From positions 6,448,001 to 6,512,000 of the forward strand of contig JARKIP010000033.1 in the NCBI GenBank assembly GCA_029990175.1: 64,000 nt of DNA, given 5' to 3'. The DNA comes from Petunia secreta (taxonomy: Eukaryota > Streptophyta > Magnoliopsida > Solanales > Solanaceae). This document shows, piece after piece, positions 11,966 through 23,344 of the stretch. Position numbers and translations under genes: made by a program. Numbering within the stretch: position 1 is the stretch's first letter; every line of letters begins with the position of its first letter. Under the pieces are notes generated by a model, which did not search any database, was not told where the DNA came from, and saw nothing but the letters and a program-made list of their open reading frames with translations.

Positions 11966-12259
11966 AAGTTAAAAATAATCCTAACATCTTGATTAATCCT
12001 CAAGCAAACAATCAGCATTTGGTGCAATCATTTTATGCATATGAATATTTGTCATTTTCGGGTCATGGACCTTCTGACGTTTTGGACGAGGTTTATTAAT
12101 GGACTATGACGTGCCAAGGACGTCTAGCCTTCCTAGGTTTGTCATAGTGCAAAAGAAAATAAATACACATTTTGTTTCCAATCGTTCTCATAACTTCTAA
12201 ATGATCTTTGGAATTCAATACATGAAGACTCTTTTGAAAACAAAAATACAAAAATGACA
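11966..12259 (-). other. Spacer between the two ORF1 copies
   Basis: About 290 bases with no frame. It includes TTTCGGGTCATGGACC-type sequence faintly similar to the TTTTCGGGGTTAGAAAACCC stretch upstream of copy A (13938-13960), as expected if the duplicated unit included upstream sequence. The similarity is too weak to be certain. Confidence 0.35.
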
Positions 12260-13771
12260 CTAAACTAAGCGACATGCTCCTTCTCCAGCCTGGCTTACTT
12301 TGCTTCTCGGGCGACCTCCTTGATTTCTTCCATAGCTTTGGTTAAGTATCCCTTGGCCGTAATTAGGTGCAAGATATCTATTTCGGCACATTCCGAATTC
12401 CGTTGTTCCAGCTTTGCCCCTAACACCTCTACTTTTCCCTCCAGCTCCAATGCACGCTTCTTCCATATCTCGATCTCTTCTTTGTTTTCTTTGTCCATTT
12501 TAACGGCTTTCAACATGAACTCACGGTATCAAATTTGAGCCTCCGCTTCTCGATCTCTAATGTCATTCCCTCGGCTTGGCCCTACTACCACATTTCCCTT
12601 TATGCTAAAACGCAACCAACTGATGTAATTTGGTTCGCATCCAGCATTGTATCTGTTTGGTGCTAATGTCTGCTCCTCCATGACTTGCCTACCTACCCAG
12701 GTTTTCCTAATGCTTTTGACTTTTGGGACAATGTCTCCAGTATAATCGACTTGGTAGGCCTTTGTGTCTAGTATAAGTGGGACGATTTGCTTTCTCCCTG
12801 CTTGCCTCATCACCCTTAGCGGTTGATAGGGTTGGAGGCCTCGTAATCCCATAAGTATCACAAAAGATGTCTTCTCAGAGCTGATGATAAAATCTGATGA
12901 AGGAAACCAAGTGAACATCCATTGAATTGAATCCTCCGTTATGATTTCAAATAACTTTACCATTTCTCCGTGCTGCTTAGCTGCCTGAATTTTGGAACCC
13001 CGTACCGTTCTCCAATCAAATAATTCGAACCAGTTGGCTTGAACAATTCTTGCGCACCTTTCACCTTCCTCAAATGCTCCTTGAACCATACTTGCAACAG
13101 AATGTTACACCCCTGAAAATATTTTGCTCCTTTTTTACAACAACCCAAAGCCCGATAAATGTCCGCTAGGGACTATAGTGTGCCGATAACCATCAATCCC
13201 GTTGAACACCGCGTCGGTAACCATGATAAGCCTCGAACATATGTTGTGATCCGAGCTTTCAGGAAATACCATTATCCCTAGGAAACAAACAACAAATACA
13301 AATGGTCTAGCCCTCCTCCAATCACTATAGGATATGAACTCTCCTCGATGGTTGTCAAAAGCGGTCAAATAGTTAAATTTATTGTAAAGATAGGAAAAGG
13401 GTATTTTCTTTTGTTGCAAAAACTCCACATCAACATCCGCTACCATCCCCAGTTTGTCACGGAACTCCTTTGGTGTAGGAACGCTAAACCCGATATTTGT
13501 CTAAACCCGAATGTGATATGAATCCCCCTATTTCTTCTAGCAAAGGTGTCAACTCGACGTCTCCAAATCTAAACACATTTAATTCCTCGTCCCAAAACGT
13601 CACTGATGCTTCAATCATTTTCCTACACGATTCCATTTCTAGCAAAGACACCAAATGCCCTAAGTGTTGACGGACCTTCGTTTGTTCACCCAATGATAAG
13701 TCATTCCACCAGTTAGTCAACATAGGAGGCGCACCCAAAGCCATTCCAAATCGATGAAACTTTTGACTCAT
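12260..13771 (-). pseudogene. Ogre ORF1-type protein, copy A (LTR-proximal)
   Basis: Broken ORF1 paralogue. It starts at 13771 (MSQKFHRFGMALGAPPML) with NWWNDLSLGEQTKVRQHLGHL, then moves through 13446-13135 (PFSYLYNKFNYLTAFDN), 13148-12957 (KKGAKYFQGCNILLQVWFKEHLR) and 13089-12529 (LRGLQPYQPLRVMRQAG). It ends in a charged segment likely to form a coiled coil (12516-12295, KEEIEIWKKRALELEGK). Motif order matches copy B but the sequences are quite diverged, so this is not a recent duplication. At least three frameshifts or stops are present. Confidence 0.72.
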
Positions 13772-14439
13772 AATGTCCTAAAAAGAAAAGAAAAAAACAA
13801 ATGATTAAAAAAAAGAAAATTCCTAACCCTTTTTGAGAACAATTGGACGATCAAAATGTACATTTATTTTTATCTTACTTTCCTTCTCTCTCTCTCATAT
13901 TTTTTTTAAGAAATGCAAGTAAGCATGTCTAAACGTCTTTTCGGGGTTAGAAAACCCGTCAAGTTGTTTGAACAAGTTGAAGACTAGTCGGCTTACGGGA
14001 AGCCCTCCCTGCGCCATGATGCATGCATATTACATCTCAAGAGTGGTGTAATTCTAGACACGGTTCCCCGAGGTGGACGACCAAGGGGTGGAAACGTTTG
14101 GAATTGTTGGTTGTACCAATGACCAACTATATCCCAACCGTCCCCCTTAAAGGATTTTTTTGAGGTGGAACGACCGTGAGATCCACGTAATCGCTCGTGT
14201 GTGTGCAAAGTGTCGTTTCCAGGAATGGAAGAATATGAGTGAAAATACCATAAATATTACAAGGATATTTCATACAAATAAATAATAAAATAGAGAAAGA
14301 AAAATAAAAAAGAAAACAAGTTAGTAAGATAATAAGCAAAATAATAAGTAAAATAAAGCAATTAATTCAATGATATAAATAAATAATAACCATAGAGATC
14401 CCAAAAAAGAAAACCCGTTGTGGTTAGGACTATAAATAT
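13772..14439 (-). other. Ogre leader (PBS to ORF1)
   Basis: Untranslated leader between the primer site and the first ORF1. It has pyrimidine-rich (13872-13900) and A/T-rich parts and no credible frame. Confidence 0.6.
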
Positions 14440-14457
14440 TCCCCAGCAGAGTCGTCA
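14440..14457 (-). other. Primer binding site, tRNA-Arg type
   Basis: The minus strand reads TGACGACTCTGCTGGGGA, which complements the 3' end of a plant tRNA-Arg (recalled consensus primer site TGGCGACTCCGCTGGGGA) with two mismatches. It lies 3 bases inside the LTR edge at 14461. Arg-type priming fits the Ogre/Tat group. Confidence 0.75.
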
Positions 14458-15437
14458 TTTTGTCGCACCCCTTTTTTCTAGCTCGGAGCGAGTTCGAAAG
14501 GTTGGGTTTTACTAGGTGACTCGGTTGAATCAAAGTTGGAGTCGCCACCTAACAAATTCGTATAAAATGTGTATTAGGGCACCTAAAGCTTCTAAGTGTC
14601 TAAAGTTAACTCCGGGTAGGTCGTACTAACAAAGATTCTAAGGTAAGAAACCCTTATGACTCGGGGAGAAGGTGTTAGGCACTTCCCGAGTCCCATTAAA
14701 AGTGGTTCCCGACCGAGTTTAAAATTTGGGATATTGACTAAGCACGTAAGCAAGATTTCTAAAGGAGATTTTAAATGATTCTCAAGGTTAAATATGAACA
14801 CAAGTTGCAATAATGGTTAGGAATATAAATTAGATTTAAACAATTCAACTTAATGAAAATCAAAGTAAAGCATTAAACAGAATATGCTGCGCAAATTAAA
14901 AAAAAATTCCAGCGCCTTAGATTTCTGAACCTTGCGTTTCTGGGCCTAGCCCGCTAACTGATTTCAAATATAGCCCCCACAGATGATATATTTTGACTTT
15001 TAGCGAGACTAAAAGTGTAGCAATGTCTATTATTCAAAATATTCCCGCAAATGAATTTTGATGACAAAAACAGTAACGTAAAAAATATTTTTTGACACAG
15101 TTTCCCAAAAAATACACAATAACTTAAACAGAAGGGACATAATAGAGGTTATTGTGTATAAGGGATATTAGTTATCTTTCGAAGGCGTTTTGACATTAAT
15201 TGTCAAACACCATTTCATAGATAACTATTACTTTTAGGGTCGAGTAAAAAAAAATATATACATATATAAATAGGAAGGTTTTGATAAAAAGATGAACACA
15301 CAAAATAGGTTGAATGCCTATAAAGGTACGCGCACATAAGTGTATATTGTCAATATAGTTGAGTTTCTTCAAAATAAAATGACTTCATGCAATACATGTT
15401 AGGTGATTTAAGTGGTTTGCAATTTTATAAAGAAAGA

Positions 15438-15438
<1 letters not shown>

Positions 15439-15510
<72 letters not shown>

Positions 15511-15519
15511 TAGATAGAT
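15439..15519. repeat. (TA)35 microsatellite with GATA tail
   Basis: Seventy bases of pure TA dinucleotide followed by GATAGATAGAT, inside the Ogre LTR. Confidence 0.98.
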
Positions 15520-16598
15520 GTATTCAAATCATATAGCTTTACCCCGAAAACATATACCTTCTTCCTTATACACCATTAATGAGTGTAAAGGAAGATGTAT
15601 TAGCTCCTCTAAAAAAAAGGATAGGTTTTAAATTTTGCAAGAACCTTGGCCTGAAATAAAAATGGGCCCGTGTCCAGTTGCTGCAAATATCCGTTTAGAT
15701 AAAATTGTGAAAAATAACCTTTATTAAAACAGCTTTGCAACAACAGCCACCTACTTCAGAAATTCAGATTATAGGCTTATATTATTTCTGAAAAAAAAAA
15801 ACATATTTACTGGTCAGATACCACATTTTGCAGACATGAACTTCAGTTGATGCTGTGTTGCGAAAATAGCCTCTGTTTTTTTTTAAAAAAGTCAAAAAAT
15901 CCACCCTTATTTTAGCAAAATCAGCCCTGCAAATTCCATAATTTTAACACTATGTTCCAGATTACAAACTTTCATATCAAAACCCCAATTTTCTTATGGC
16001 AAAGTTAACCACACAACATCACAAAGAAAAAGAAGAGAAAGAGTTAAACAAAGAGTGCTCTGTTTCACCCATTCATAGGCAGCTTATTGCAGCCCTTTCA
16101 ATACCTATTATCAACATGTTTAACAATATTTCATACACAACCAATGTCAATTTGCTGCTTAATCAAGGAATATCTAATTAATACAAAACATAGTAAAAAA
16201 AGAGAAGAAACAGGCTTTCTACGCCTCATTACGGAGTGCCTGTGATGGCTTTTATCACAGCCCTCATACACTACCAAAAGTTCCCTTTTCCTGCATAAAA
16301 CGACTGTTAATTGTAGGGCTTTTGGTCAAAGCAAATATAAAACCTGAATGCCTGCATAAGAAAGAGCATGGTATAGCCTCAAAGGCTGTCCAAAACAAAC
16401 TTTTGTGGCAAGTAATAGGGGTTAGAAAATAGCCATGAAAGGCTCAGACAGACAAAGAAGCAATGCAAACAGAGGACTTCAACTTTTCCAGAAAGGATCA
16501 ATACAAAAAATAGTTGCTAGATGCTATATCTTGATGACAAATAGCAGGGGATGAACAACTCTAAAAGTTTCAGGAACCAGAAAAACAAGTAAGAAAAA

Positions 16599-16603
<5 letters not shown>

Positions 16604-16664
<61 letters not shown>
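16604..16664. repeat. Compound (GA)n(GT)n microsatellite
   Basis: A GA tract (16604-16630) is followed after a short break by a GT tract (16636-16664). Confidence 0.97.
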
Positions 16665-16670
<6 letters not shown>

Positions 16671-17943
16671 TTTCCTTTTCTTTTCAGTAAAAGGGGGAGA
16701 AGCAGTATTTTTTAGCGTATCCTAAATAAGAGAAAAGGTTGCCCCTTTTATAGTTTTAGGGTAGGGGTTTACTATTTAATTTTAAGTGTGAAAAGGGGTC
16801 AAATAAAATTAGTAAAAAAATTGTAAGGCAAAAAATAATCAAGGGAAATCAGTTTTTTCAATTAAAGAAGTGTACTTTCATAAATAAATCTTAATTAACT
16901 AATTTTCAGAATTAAAAAAGGGCATATTTTGAAAGAGGTAAAGTCTGATTTTTCTTAAAGAAATGTATAAATTTCCAGAAATCAATTACCTTATATATTC
17001 CAATCAAAAAAATATATTCTACCATTACGTATCAAGACTTGATTTAGATATAGGTTATAGTCAAAACAAACCAAAATTCATGCTGATCTCTTTTCCTTTT
17101 CAGTGAAAGAATCAATAATCATATCCTAAGAGCACTTTAATTTCGAATTCCAAAAAAATAAGCTGCTATTCCATCTCATAATCTGTTTTCAAACTCATAT
17201 AAGTTTTCCTTTTAGCTTGAATCTTTTCTAAAAAAATTAACAAGGAACATGAGAAGAGACTGTAATACTCACATACTGTTAAAACATGTATTCAATACTC
17301 AGAATTATATGCAGGCCAAAGAGGAGTACAAATTCGAACATAGGCAATAATGGCATGCTTTCTTATCCTTTGCATAAGCTCATACGGGTGCAAAATAACA
17401 TCAAGAAAACGTCTAACATACATATTTTGAATATATTTTCAGATTCAAGATCTTATACACATCCAAGAAGCAAGTTCGATTCATTGAAGTGTCACCTATT
17501 TAAATCTGTAGTCGATTGTAAATGGTTAATTCATCAAATTAGAATATTGTCACATTAGGATTTTAATCATGCTCAACATAATGCAAACTGCCCATATAAA
17601 ATTTAAAAAACTGAGAAATGAATGTACCCGTCCATTAAAATCGGGTCGGGTCGAGACCGAATCGGGTCATGTTTGGCCCGCTTGCTTTTGCCCATTTTTG
17701 CTTGATTTTGATTCCAAAATCTCGGTCTATACCTTGTTTGTAATGTATTCCTTCCAATTCTGTCTCGATTAGCATCGAAATCATCATGATTATGTCCAAC
17801 TTTCCATTTTCTTACCTTCTTTTTTCGGTTTGAAATTGTGACGAGGAGAGAGAGAAATGGGAGAATGGCGCGTGACTGGTGGCGAGGGTGACGGGGTCAC
17901 AGTAGACATCGTACATAGGTGTATCTGGTCGTGTTTTGGGCAC

Positions 17944-17961
17944 GGGGGGGGGGGGGGGGGG
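17944..17961. repeat. G18 homopolymer
   Basis: Eighteen consecutive G, then GA repeats. Exact length is prone to sequencing error. The complementary C run is on the coding strand of the element. Confidence 0.95.
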
Positions 17962-18640
17962 AGAGAGAGGAAAGGGGGACTGACGACGCGAGTAGGGAGA
18001 GGGGAATAGGGGAAATGGATATTAGGGTTTATTTGGTGAGGGGGGTGTTTGGTTAAAGGTGGAAAAATGAGAGAAAAAACGAAATGGGGCCGAAGTGGAC
18101 ACGTGGCTGGCCATGAATGCGCCACGTAGGCGTGTGTGGGCTGATGTGTGTAGGGGTCCAAAATAATAAGATGTGTATATATAGCACATATTATAGGTGT
18201 ATATTAGCGTATATTTAGGGTATATGTAGGTATAATTAGCCAATAATTGGCTTAAAATGCTAATAAAATAAGAGAAAAATTAATAAAAAATGAGGAGTAA
18301 TATTATAGACTTAGGAAAATTAATAATTGACTTAAAATAATTATAAATGAATTTATGTAATATTAACTGAATGTAAATAATTGTAAAATGGATATTCAAG
18401 TATATAAATTGCATAAATAGTTACAAAATCGTGCAAGTACTTTGAAAACGACTTAAATGACGTACTTATGTAATATGATCACCTTGAGATATGAATGTAT
18501 ATAGATAGGGCGTTGGTGATAAGAATAATATGGATAAATGCATGATAATTGACGCAATTTGGTCTAAAAATTAAAATTGTATTTTCAAAGTTCTGTATGA
18601 TAAAATTGTAAAATAGGAGGGACAAAATTGGGTGTCAACA

Positions 18641-19695
18641 TGTGGGTAAAAGGCATGCCTATTAAGGTATCTTTCATGATGTGGAGGATGTGGAAGTTTA
18701 AGCTTCCTCTTGATGAAGAACTGAAGAGAATGGGATACCAATTCCCTTCAAAATGTTAGTGTTGTGTACTGCCTAGAGTGGAAACTAGAGAGCATCTTTT
18801 CTGGGCAAGTCCTATGGCTAGAAGTTTGTGGAAATTCTTTGCTCAACATGCTGGGATTAACCTGGACAATTGCAGCTTGCATCAGGTTTGTTTTAAGTGG
18901 TGGAAACAGTGGCAAAAGCCATGGACTCAAAATGTTTTTCACGTTGTGCCATCATTTATAGTTTGGTCTTTATGGAAGAGGAGGAATGCTATTAGACATG
19001 ACAAAACAGTTTCATTCTCTAGGATGATTTATGAGGTTACTAGTAACATTTTCTACTTCATCAAATTGAGATTTCCTTACATTTCTGTGGATAGGCAATG
19101 CTGGCCAAAAATTGTGCATGCATTAGAGAATTATTTGCCTAGGTTTAGGTATGTTAAAGTGTGCTGGAATTCGCGTAACCCTGGTGTGTTAAAAGTTAAT
19201 ATTGATGGTGCCTCCAAGGGAAACCTAGGTCCTAGCTCTATTGTTTTTTCTGTGAGGAATGGTGTAGGTGATCTTATGTATGCATATGCTAAATTGATTG
19301 AGGAACATAACAACATGGCGTCTGAGGCTATGGCTATTAGAGAGGCTATGAAATACTGTGTGGATCATAATTTAGGTCCTATACTCATTGAAACTGACTC
19401 CTTAGTGGTTAAACAAGTGATTGAGGGACACTGGCAACCAATGTGGACTATTGCATCTATTGTTGATGATATTCAAAGGTGGAGACAGTTAGGGGTGTTT
19501 CAATTTAAACATACTTTGAGAGAGGGTAACAAGCTAGATAATTGCCTTACTAACATTGCTTTTGATTTGCCTAATGTCAGCTTCTCTACATTTGCTCAGT
19601 TGCCTTCTAAAGCTAAGTTGATTGTAATCAAGACAAACATCAATTTGTGGAGTATAGAGCTAAACCATAGAGAGTTGTATGCTAACAATAAGTAG
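18641..19695 (+). pseudogene. LINE 1 ORF2 C-terminus: zf-RVT and RNase H
   Basis: The segment begins with the zinc-binding region found after plant LINE RT (RVETREHLFWASPMARSLW, WSLWKRRNAIRHD), followed by an RNase H domain. RNase H motifs are well preserved: VNIDGASKGN (catalytic Asp), EAMAIREAMKYC (Glu), ETDSLVVKQVI (Asp) and HTLREGNKLDN. A stop at about 18756 splits the frame just before the main 18778-19695 frame. 5' truncated by the Ogre insertion, so not functional. Confidence 0.9.
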
Positions 19696-20609
19696 GGAGG
19701 CAGTGGAGGAAACTAGAGATGCAAGGAAACTGGAGAATGCCCCTTATGGTCAAGACTATATAGTGGAGACCATAGGGGTTTATTTCACTAATTTTCTTTT
19801 CTTTTTTGCAGGTACAATTTTGAAGGAAATATACATGCTATGCTGGATTTCTTGGATGAGTTATGCAAGTATACAGGCTGGATTTAATCTTGAGTTTGTG
19901 CTATCTCTCTCTCAGCTTGAAACTGTTACTATATACATGAAGAAGGATATCCTAATTTTCAGCTTAGGTGCTAACATTAGCTCATTCTTTGAGTTGTTGC
20001 TTCAATTGATGCCTTTGATGCCAGATATGAAGCTTATTTGGTCACATTCTGGGAGAGTTGTTCTAGAGCTGGTGAGTTTTGCTCTCAAGACTTTCAGTTT
20101 AGTTTGCTACATGATGATCCAGTTGCCCAATTGCTTTATTTGCTACTTGATGCTTTTCGTGGATCAAAGAGCTCATTCAATGCAAGCTCTACTCTTCAGT
20201 CAGTCAGGAATCACTTCTCACATATATCTGAAATGTTACTCATGTGAAGCATTGGATCTGCCAAGTGCCTTCAAGTATAAAAGGAGTATTAGAATTGTTA
20301 GGACATTATCATTAGTTACAAGTTATAGCTTATCTTTACATAGAGTATTTAGTCAGCTAGCTTATTCTCTTAATGTAATGCACCATGGTTACTTATTAGT
20401 TCTACACTACTTGGTGGTATTAGTACTAATTAGTACTCAACCCAAGAGTGTGGGAATAATAGGTACACAAGGTGCTAGGATAGATTATGCTAGTTTGTTT
20501 TCTGTATTGCACTTGGTGTGTGCACATATTGTAAGAATATGTAGTTGTTTTGTTATTATTATTAATAAAAAATGGTCACTAGGTGTAACGCCTAGTTGAT
20601 TCTTTATTA
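19696..20609 (+). other. LINE 1 3' UTR
   Basis: About 0.9 kb after ORF2. It contains a splice-acceptor-like CTTTTTTGCAG followed by GTACAA (about 19802-19816), also present at the same relative place in LINE 2. The 306-codon open frame at 19679-20599 is hydrophobic and family-free; I read it as chance. The end includes the inverted motif CTAGG...GCCTAG. Confidence 0.6.
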
Positions 20610-20629
20610 AAAAAAATCTGTACCAAGGA
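20610..20629. repeat. Target-site duplication, left copy (LINE 2)
   Basis: The 20 bases A7 + TCTGTACCAAGGA recur exactly at 28727-28746, flanking LINE 2. L1-type insertions make duplications of this size. The A-run overlaps the tail of LINE 1, meaning LINE 2 landed there. Confidence 0.75.
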
Positions 20630-20704
20630 AGTGCAAAAAAATGTTCTCTCTAGCAAGTGGTGATTTTCAGGAGATTTACAGAAGATTACCTTTCTTGATT
20701 TTTC

Positions 20705-23341
20705 ATGGCCAAAACGGCCACTGGACAGCCTCCTCCTGGGGTTGTCCAGCCTTCCCCCATTCCTATTCTAGCTACTACAACATCCACACAACCTCAGAAA
20801 TAATCCTACTCTAGTATACTTAACCCTACTGCCCCCTTCTTGATATTACACCCATCCCTGACCTGCTACAGATTACCATCATGGAGAACCTTCGTTTGTC
20901 TGGGAAGATAAAGATGTTGATGTTATGTCGCAACAAGAAGAGCTCCACTTTGCTGTGGTTGGGAAGTCTTCATATGCGATGCCTAATTATCATGATTTAC
21001 CTAAGTAGATTCCGCTACAATGTGAAATAAAAGGAGAATGCTCCATTGGCTATCTTGAATCACGTCATGTGATAATTAGGTTGTCTTTGTTGGAAGACTA
21101 TGTTCACTTACTTTCAAGACCTGCCTTCTACTTAAAAATGGATACATGTTTCATCAGATGAGGCCTTTGTAGTATGATGTATGGTTTGATCCTAGGGAAG
21201 AAACTTCAATAGGTGTTGCATGGATATCCTTTCCAGGACTTCCACATGCGTTTTTTGTCAAAGAAGTTGTCTTTGCATTGGCCACAGCTGTGGGTAAACC
21301 TTTGCAACTTGATGCAGTCACCAAAGCTAAACACATCCTAGTTGCGCAAAGGTAAAAGTTGAAGTTGATCTTTTGGCGACACGGCCACAACGATTGAGAA
21401 TTGGAATCAAGAACTCATCGAATGGTGAAATAAGGTATAAATGGATAAAGATCAAGTATGATTACATCACAAAATATTGTAAAGATTGTAGGTTGCTAGG
21501 GCACACTGAAGAAGAATGTTTCATGCTACATTCTGAACTTGAACCAATTGATGACGTTAATGAAGGAAAAGGTGTTGCATCAAAGGTTGAAGCAGCGCAA
21601 AAAGTTCCAATGAAGAAGATGCAAAGTGGTAGAATCGTAGGTAATGTTAACAAGGGTGAAGGGGCTGTCAATGGTGGTGGAAAAAATAGTCAGAATAATA
21701 ATGAAGGCCATCAAGTAGATGCTGCACAAGGTTTCCAGAATCCAAAGAAGAATGGGAAAAGATTTTTTCATCCAAAAAGGAATCCTAACGCTTGGTCCAG
21801 GAAACAAGTTCAAACACCAAAAGGTGTCGCAACTGGGAATGCTTTTGCCATGTTAGAGAACGATAATGGTGGAGACTCGCTTGTTAATGTTCAAAAGGAG
21901 AAGGAAAATCAAGTTCAAATCGACGTGCAAAACACTCCAGTTGAAGCTGGTATTACAAAAGCTAAGGGTAGTGATATTAATCCAGTCCAAGAAGGAAGAG
22001 AAGCTACAAATTTAGATGTTGCGTGTACTGTTGTTCATATAATTGTGCATAAATAATTTAGTCCTTCTGATACAAGGAAGTGGGCTGAGGAGGCGTTTAA
22101 AACCCATCCAAAAGTCAAGGAAGTTGGTGTGTCTGTATTTTTTGGTAAACACACTCATGTTGTTAATACTAAAACAGTGTCGCGTGAGGTTTCGAATCCT
22201 GTGGGGGAGTAGTATTTATTTGGTGGAGCCTCAGGGATTATTACAGGTTAATGCAACTGATATTGAGTCTCCTATTAAAGCTACGAGTCTTAGGAATGGA
22301 GACCCATTAAATTCATCAAATAAGTCCAATGCTGCAACGTCTTAAAGCCGGGAGCAAACTGATGGTCGAGATAGTTTTGAAGCTGAAGGGCGATCGAATG
22401 TTAATGTTCATACAACTATTAGTGCTGCGATAAATAAGGTGCATGATCAATTTAAAGAAGTTGAAGGTTTGGATCATCCTGAATTCCAAGGAGGCAACAC
22501 CCAAAATTTAATGCAGTCTACTGAAGCTGTGGGTCGTGAATTTATTGAGTCTGATCAGGTGCTAACTGCAGTGACATCAAGTGCGAGCTTATTTAATGTT
22601 CAACCTGGGATTGTGGTAAATCTGGGGAATGGTTTAAAGGTTATGGTAAATCTGGGGAAGGGTTTCATGATTAATGACGAGGCCATGAGAGAGCTGGAAC
22701 TTGTGAATCCCACAGCCTTTTCATTATTACAATCAGCTTTAGGATTAATTTTAAATCCTAACAAAGAATTGAATGCTACAACTTTTTCCAATTTGGGAAA
22801 GGAATTGGTTCCTTTAAATTCTAACCAAGCTCCAGGCAATTTAGGCAGTCCTTCTAAAGCTAAAAAAACCTCCCTTCACTGTATTTTAAACACTGATGCT
22901 ATCTCCATTCCTTCACAACCTTCAAAAAATGATATTTCACATGGTTCAAGCATGCAACGCCAGGATTTTGAGGTATATTCTTCTAGTGGTTACTCTATTG
23001 AAGATGATAAGGAAGATAATACACTATTACAAAACATGGAATTGTAGCCTAGGATTGTTGATTCAACAAGGCATGAGGGGATTAAACTTATGGATGGTCC
23101 ATTGAGTCCTCATAGGTTGGAGTTCGAAAAACATGATGAAGACTTTACTGCTTACAATTTTGAGCAAGTTGCTAGAGAAGCTAATTTGTCGCCTAGGAGT
23201 ATTAAATCTCCAAAAGTAATTCCTCCAGCACCTTTGCAAAATATTAATCCACCAAAGCAGCAGAAGAGGCACATGAAAAATCACAACCAGGATCCAAATA
23301 AGACGCAATCGTTGAGGTCTGCCTCAACAAAGAAGAATTAA
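20705..23341 (+). pseudogene. LINE 2 ORF1 (DUF4283-like, CCHC knuckle)
   Basis: LINE ORF1 proteins bind element RNA. The start is the ATG at 20705 (MAKTATGQPPPGVVQPSP). Reading across stops, the segment around 21010-21350 resembles DUF4283 (GECSIGYLESRHVIIRLSL, GVAWISFPGLPHAFF). The longest clean frame 21373-22056 has the zinc knuckle CKDCRLLGHTEEEC (C-x2-C-x4-H-x4-C), followed by a low-complexity Asn/Gly/Lys-rich region. Further fragments at 22439-23047 and 23090-23341 complete a long variable C-terminus. Multiple stops and frameshifts are present. Confidence 0.78.
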
Positions 23342-23344
23342 TTG

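Larger units (their letters stand above)
1739..18640 (-). mobile_element. Ogre/Tat-lineage Ty3/gypsy retrotransposon, 3' LTR missing
   Basis: Order on the minus strand: 5' LTR (18640-14461), tRNA-Arg-type primer site, two ORF1-type genes, gag, protease, RT, RNase H, archaeal-type RNase H, integrase, 3' UTR with minisatellite. A gene upstream of gag, a second RNase H before integrase and a multi-kilobase LTR together define the Tat/Ogre group. The LTR outer end at 18640 (minus-strand TGTTGACACCC) abuts LINE 1 coding sequence, so this element inserted into LINE 1. No copy of the LTR is found at the low-coordinate end, so the element is truncated there. All long frames contain stops or frameshifts. 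Confidence 0.9.
14461..18640 (-). mobile_element. Ogre 5' LTR, 4180 bp
   Basis: Bounded on the minus strand by TGTTGACACCCAATTTTG at 18640 and GGGGTGCGACA at 14461, i.e. TG...CA, with the primer site directly inside. LTRs of several kilobases are usual for Ogre. It holds AT-rich sequence, microsatellites at 15439-15519 and 16604-16664, a G18 run and a C-rich region near 17800-18160. Open frames inside it (e.g. 15996-16181, 17286-17558, 18161-17790) are short, low-complexity and not family-like. A TATATATA stretch near 18176-18182 could be promoter-related, but I cannot fix a start site. Confidence 0.85.
18641..20609 (+). mobile_element. LINE 1: 3' part of an L1-type retrotransposon
   Basis: The left end is the Ogre insertion point (18640/18641), and coding sequence starts immediately in frame (WVKGMPIKVSFMMW). 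The equivalent part of LINE 2 (near 26470) reads VTGMPIKISFMMW, so the two are related and everything upstream was displaced by the Ogre element. The 3' end is a short T/A-rich tail after GCCTAGTTGATTCTTT, matching the 3' end of LINE 2 (28703-28720). Confidence 0.88.

Noticed and set aside
15996..18161. Short open frames inside the Ogre LTR (15996-16181, 17286-17558, 18161-17790)
   Set aside because: Low-complexity or Pro/His-rich translations, no family motifs, inside a non-coding LTR.
19679..20599. 306-codon open frame after LINE 1 ORF2
   Set aside because: Hydrophobic, no domain, lies in the 3' UTR; LINE 2 has no conserved equivalent. A chance frame.
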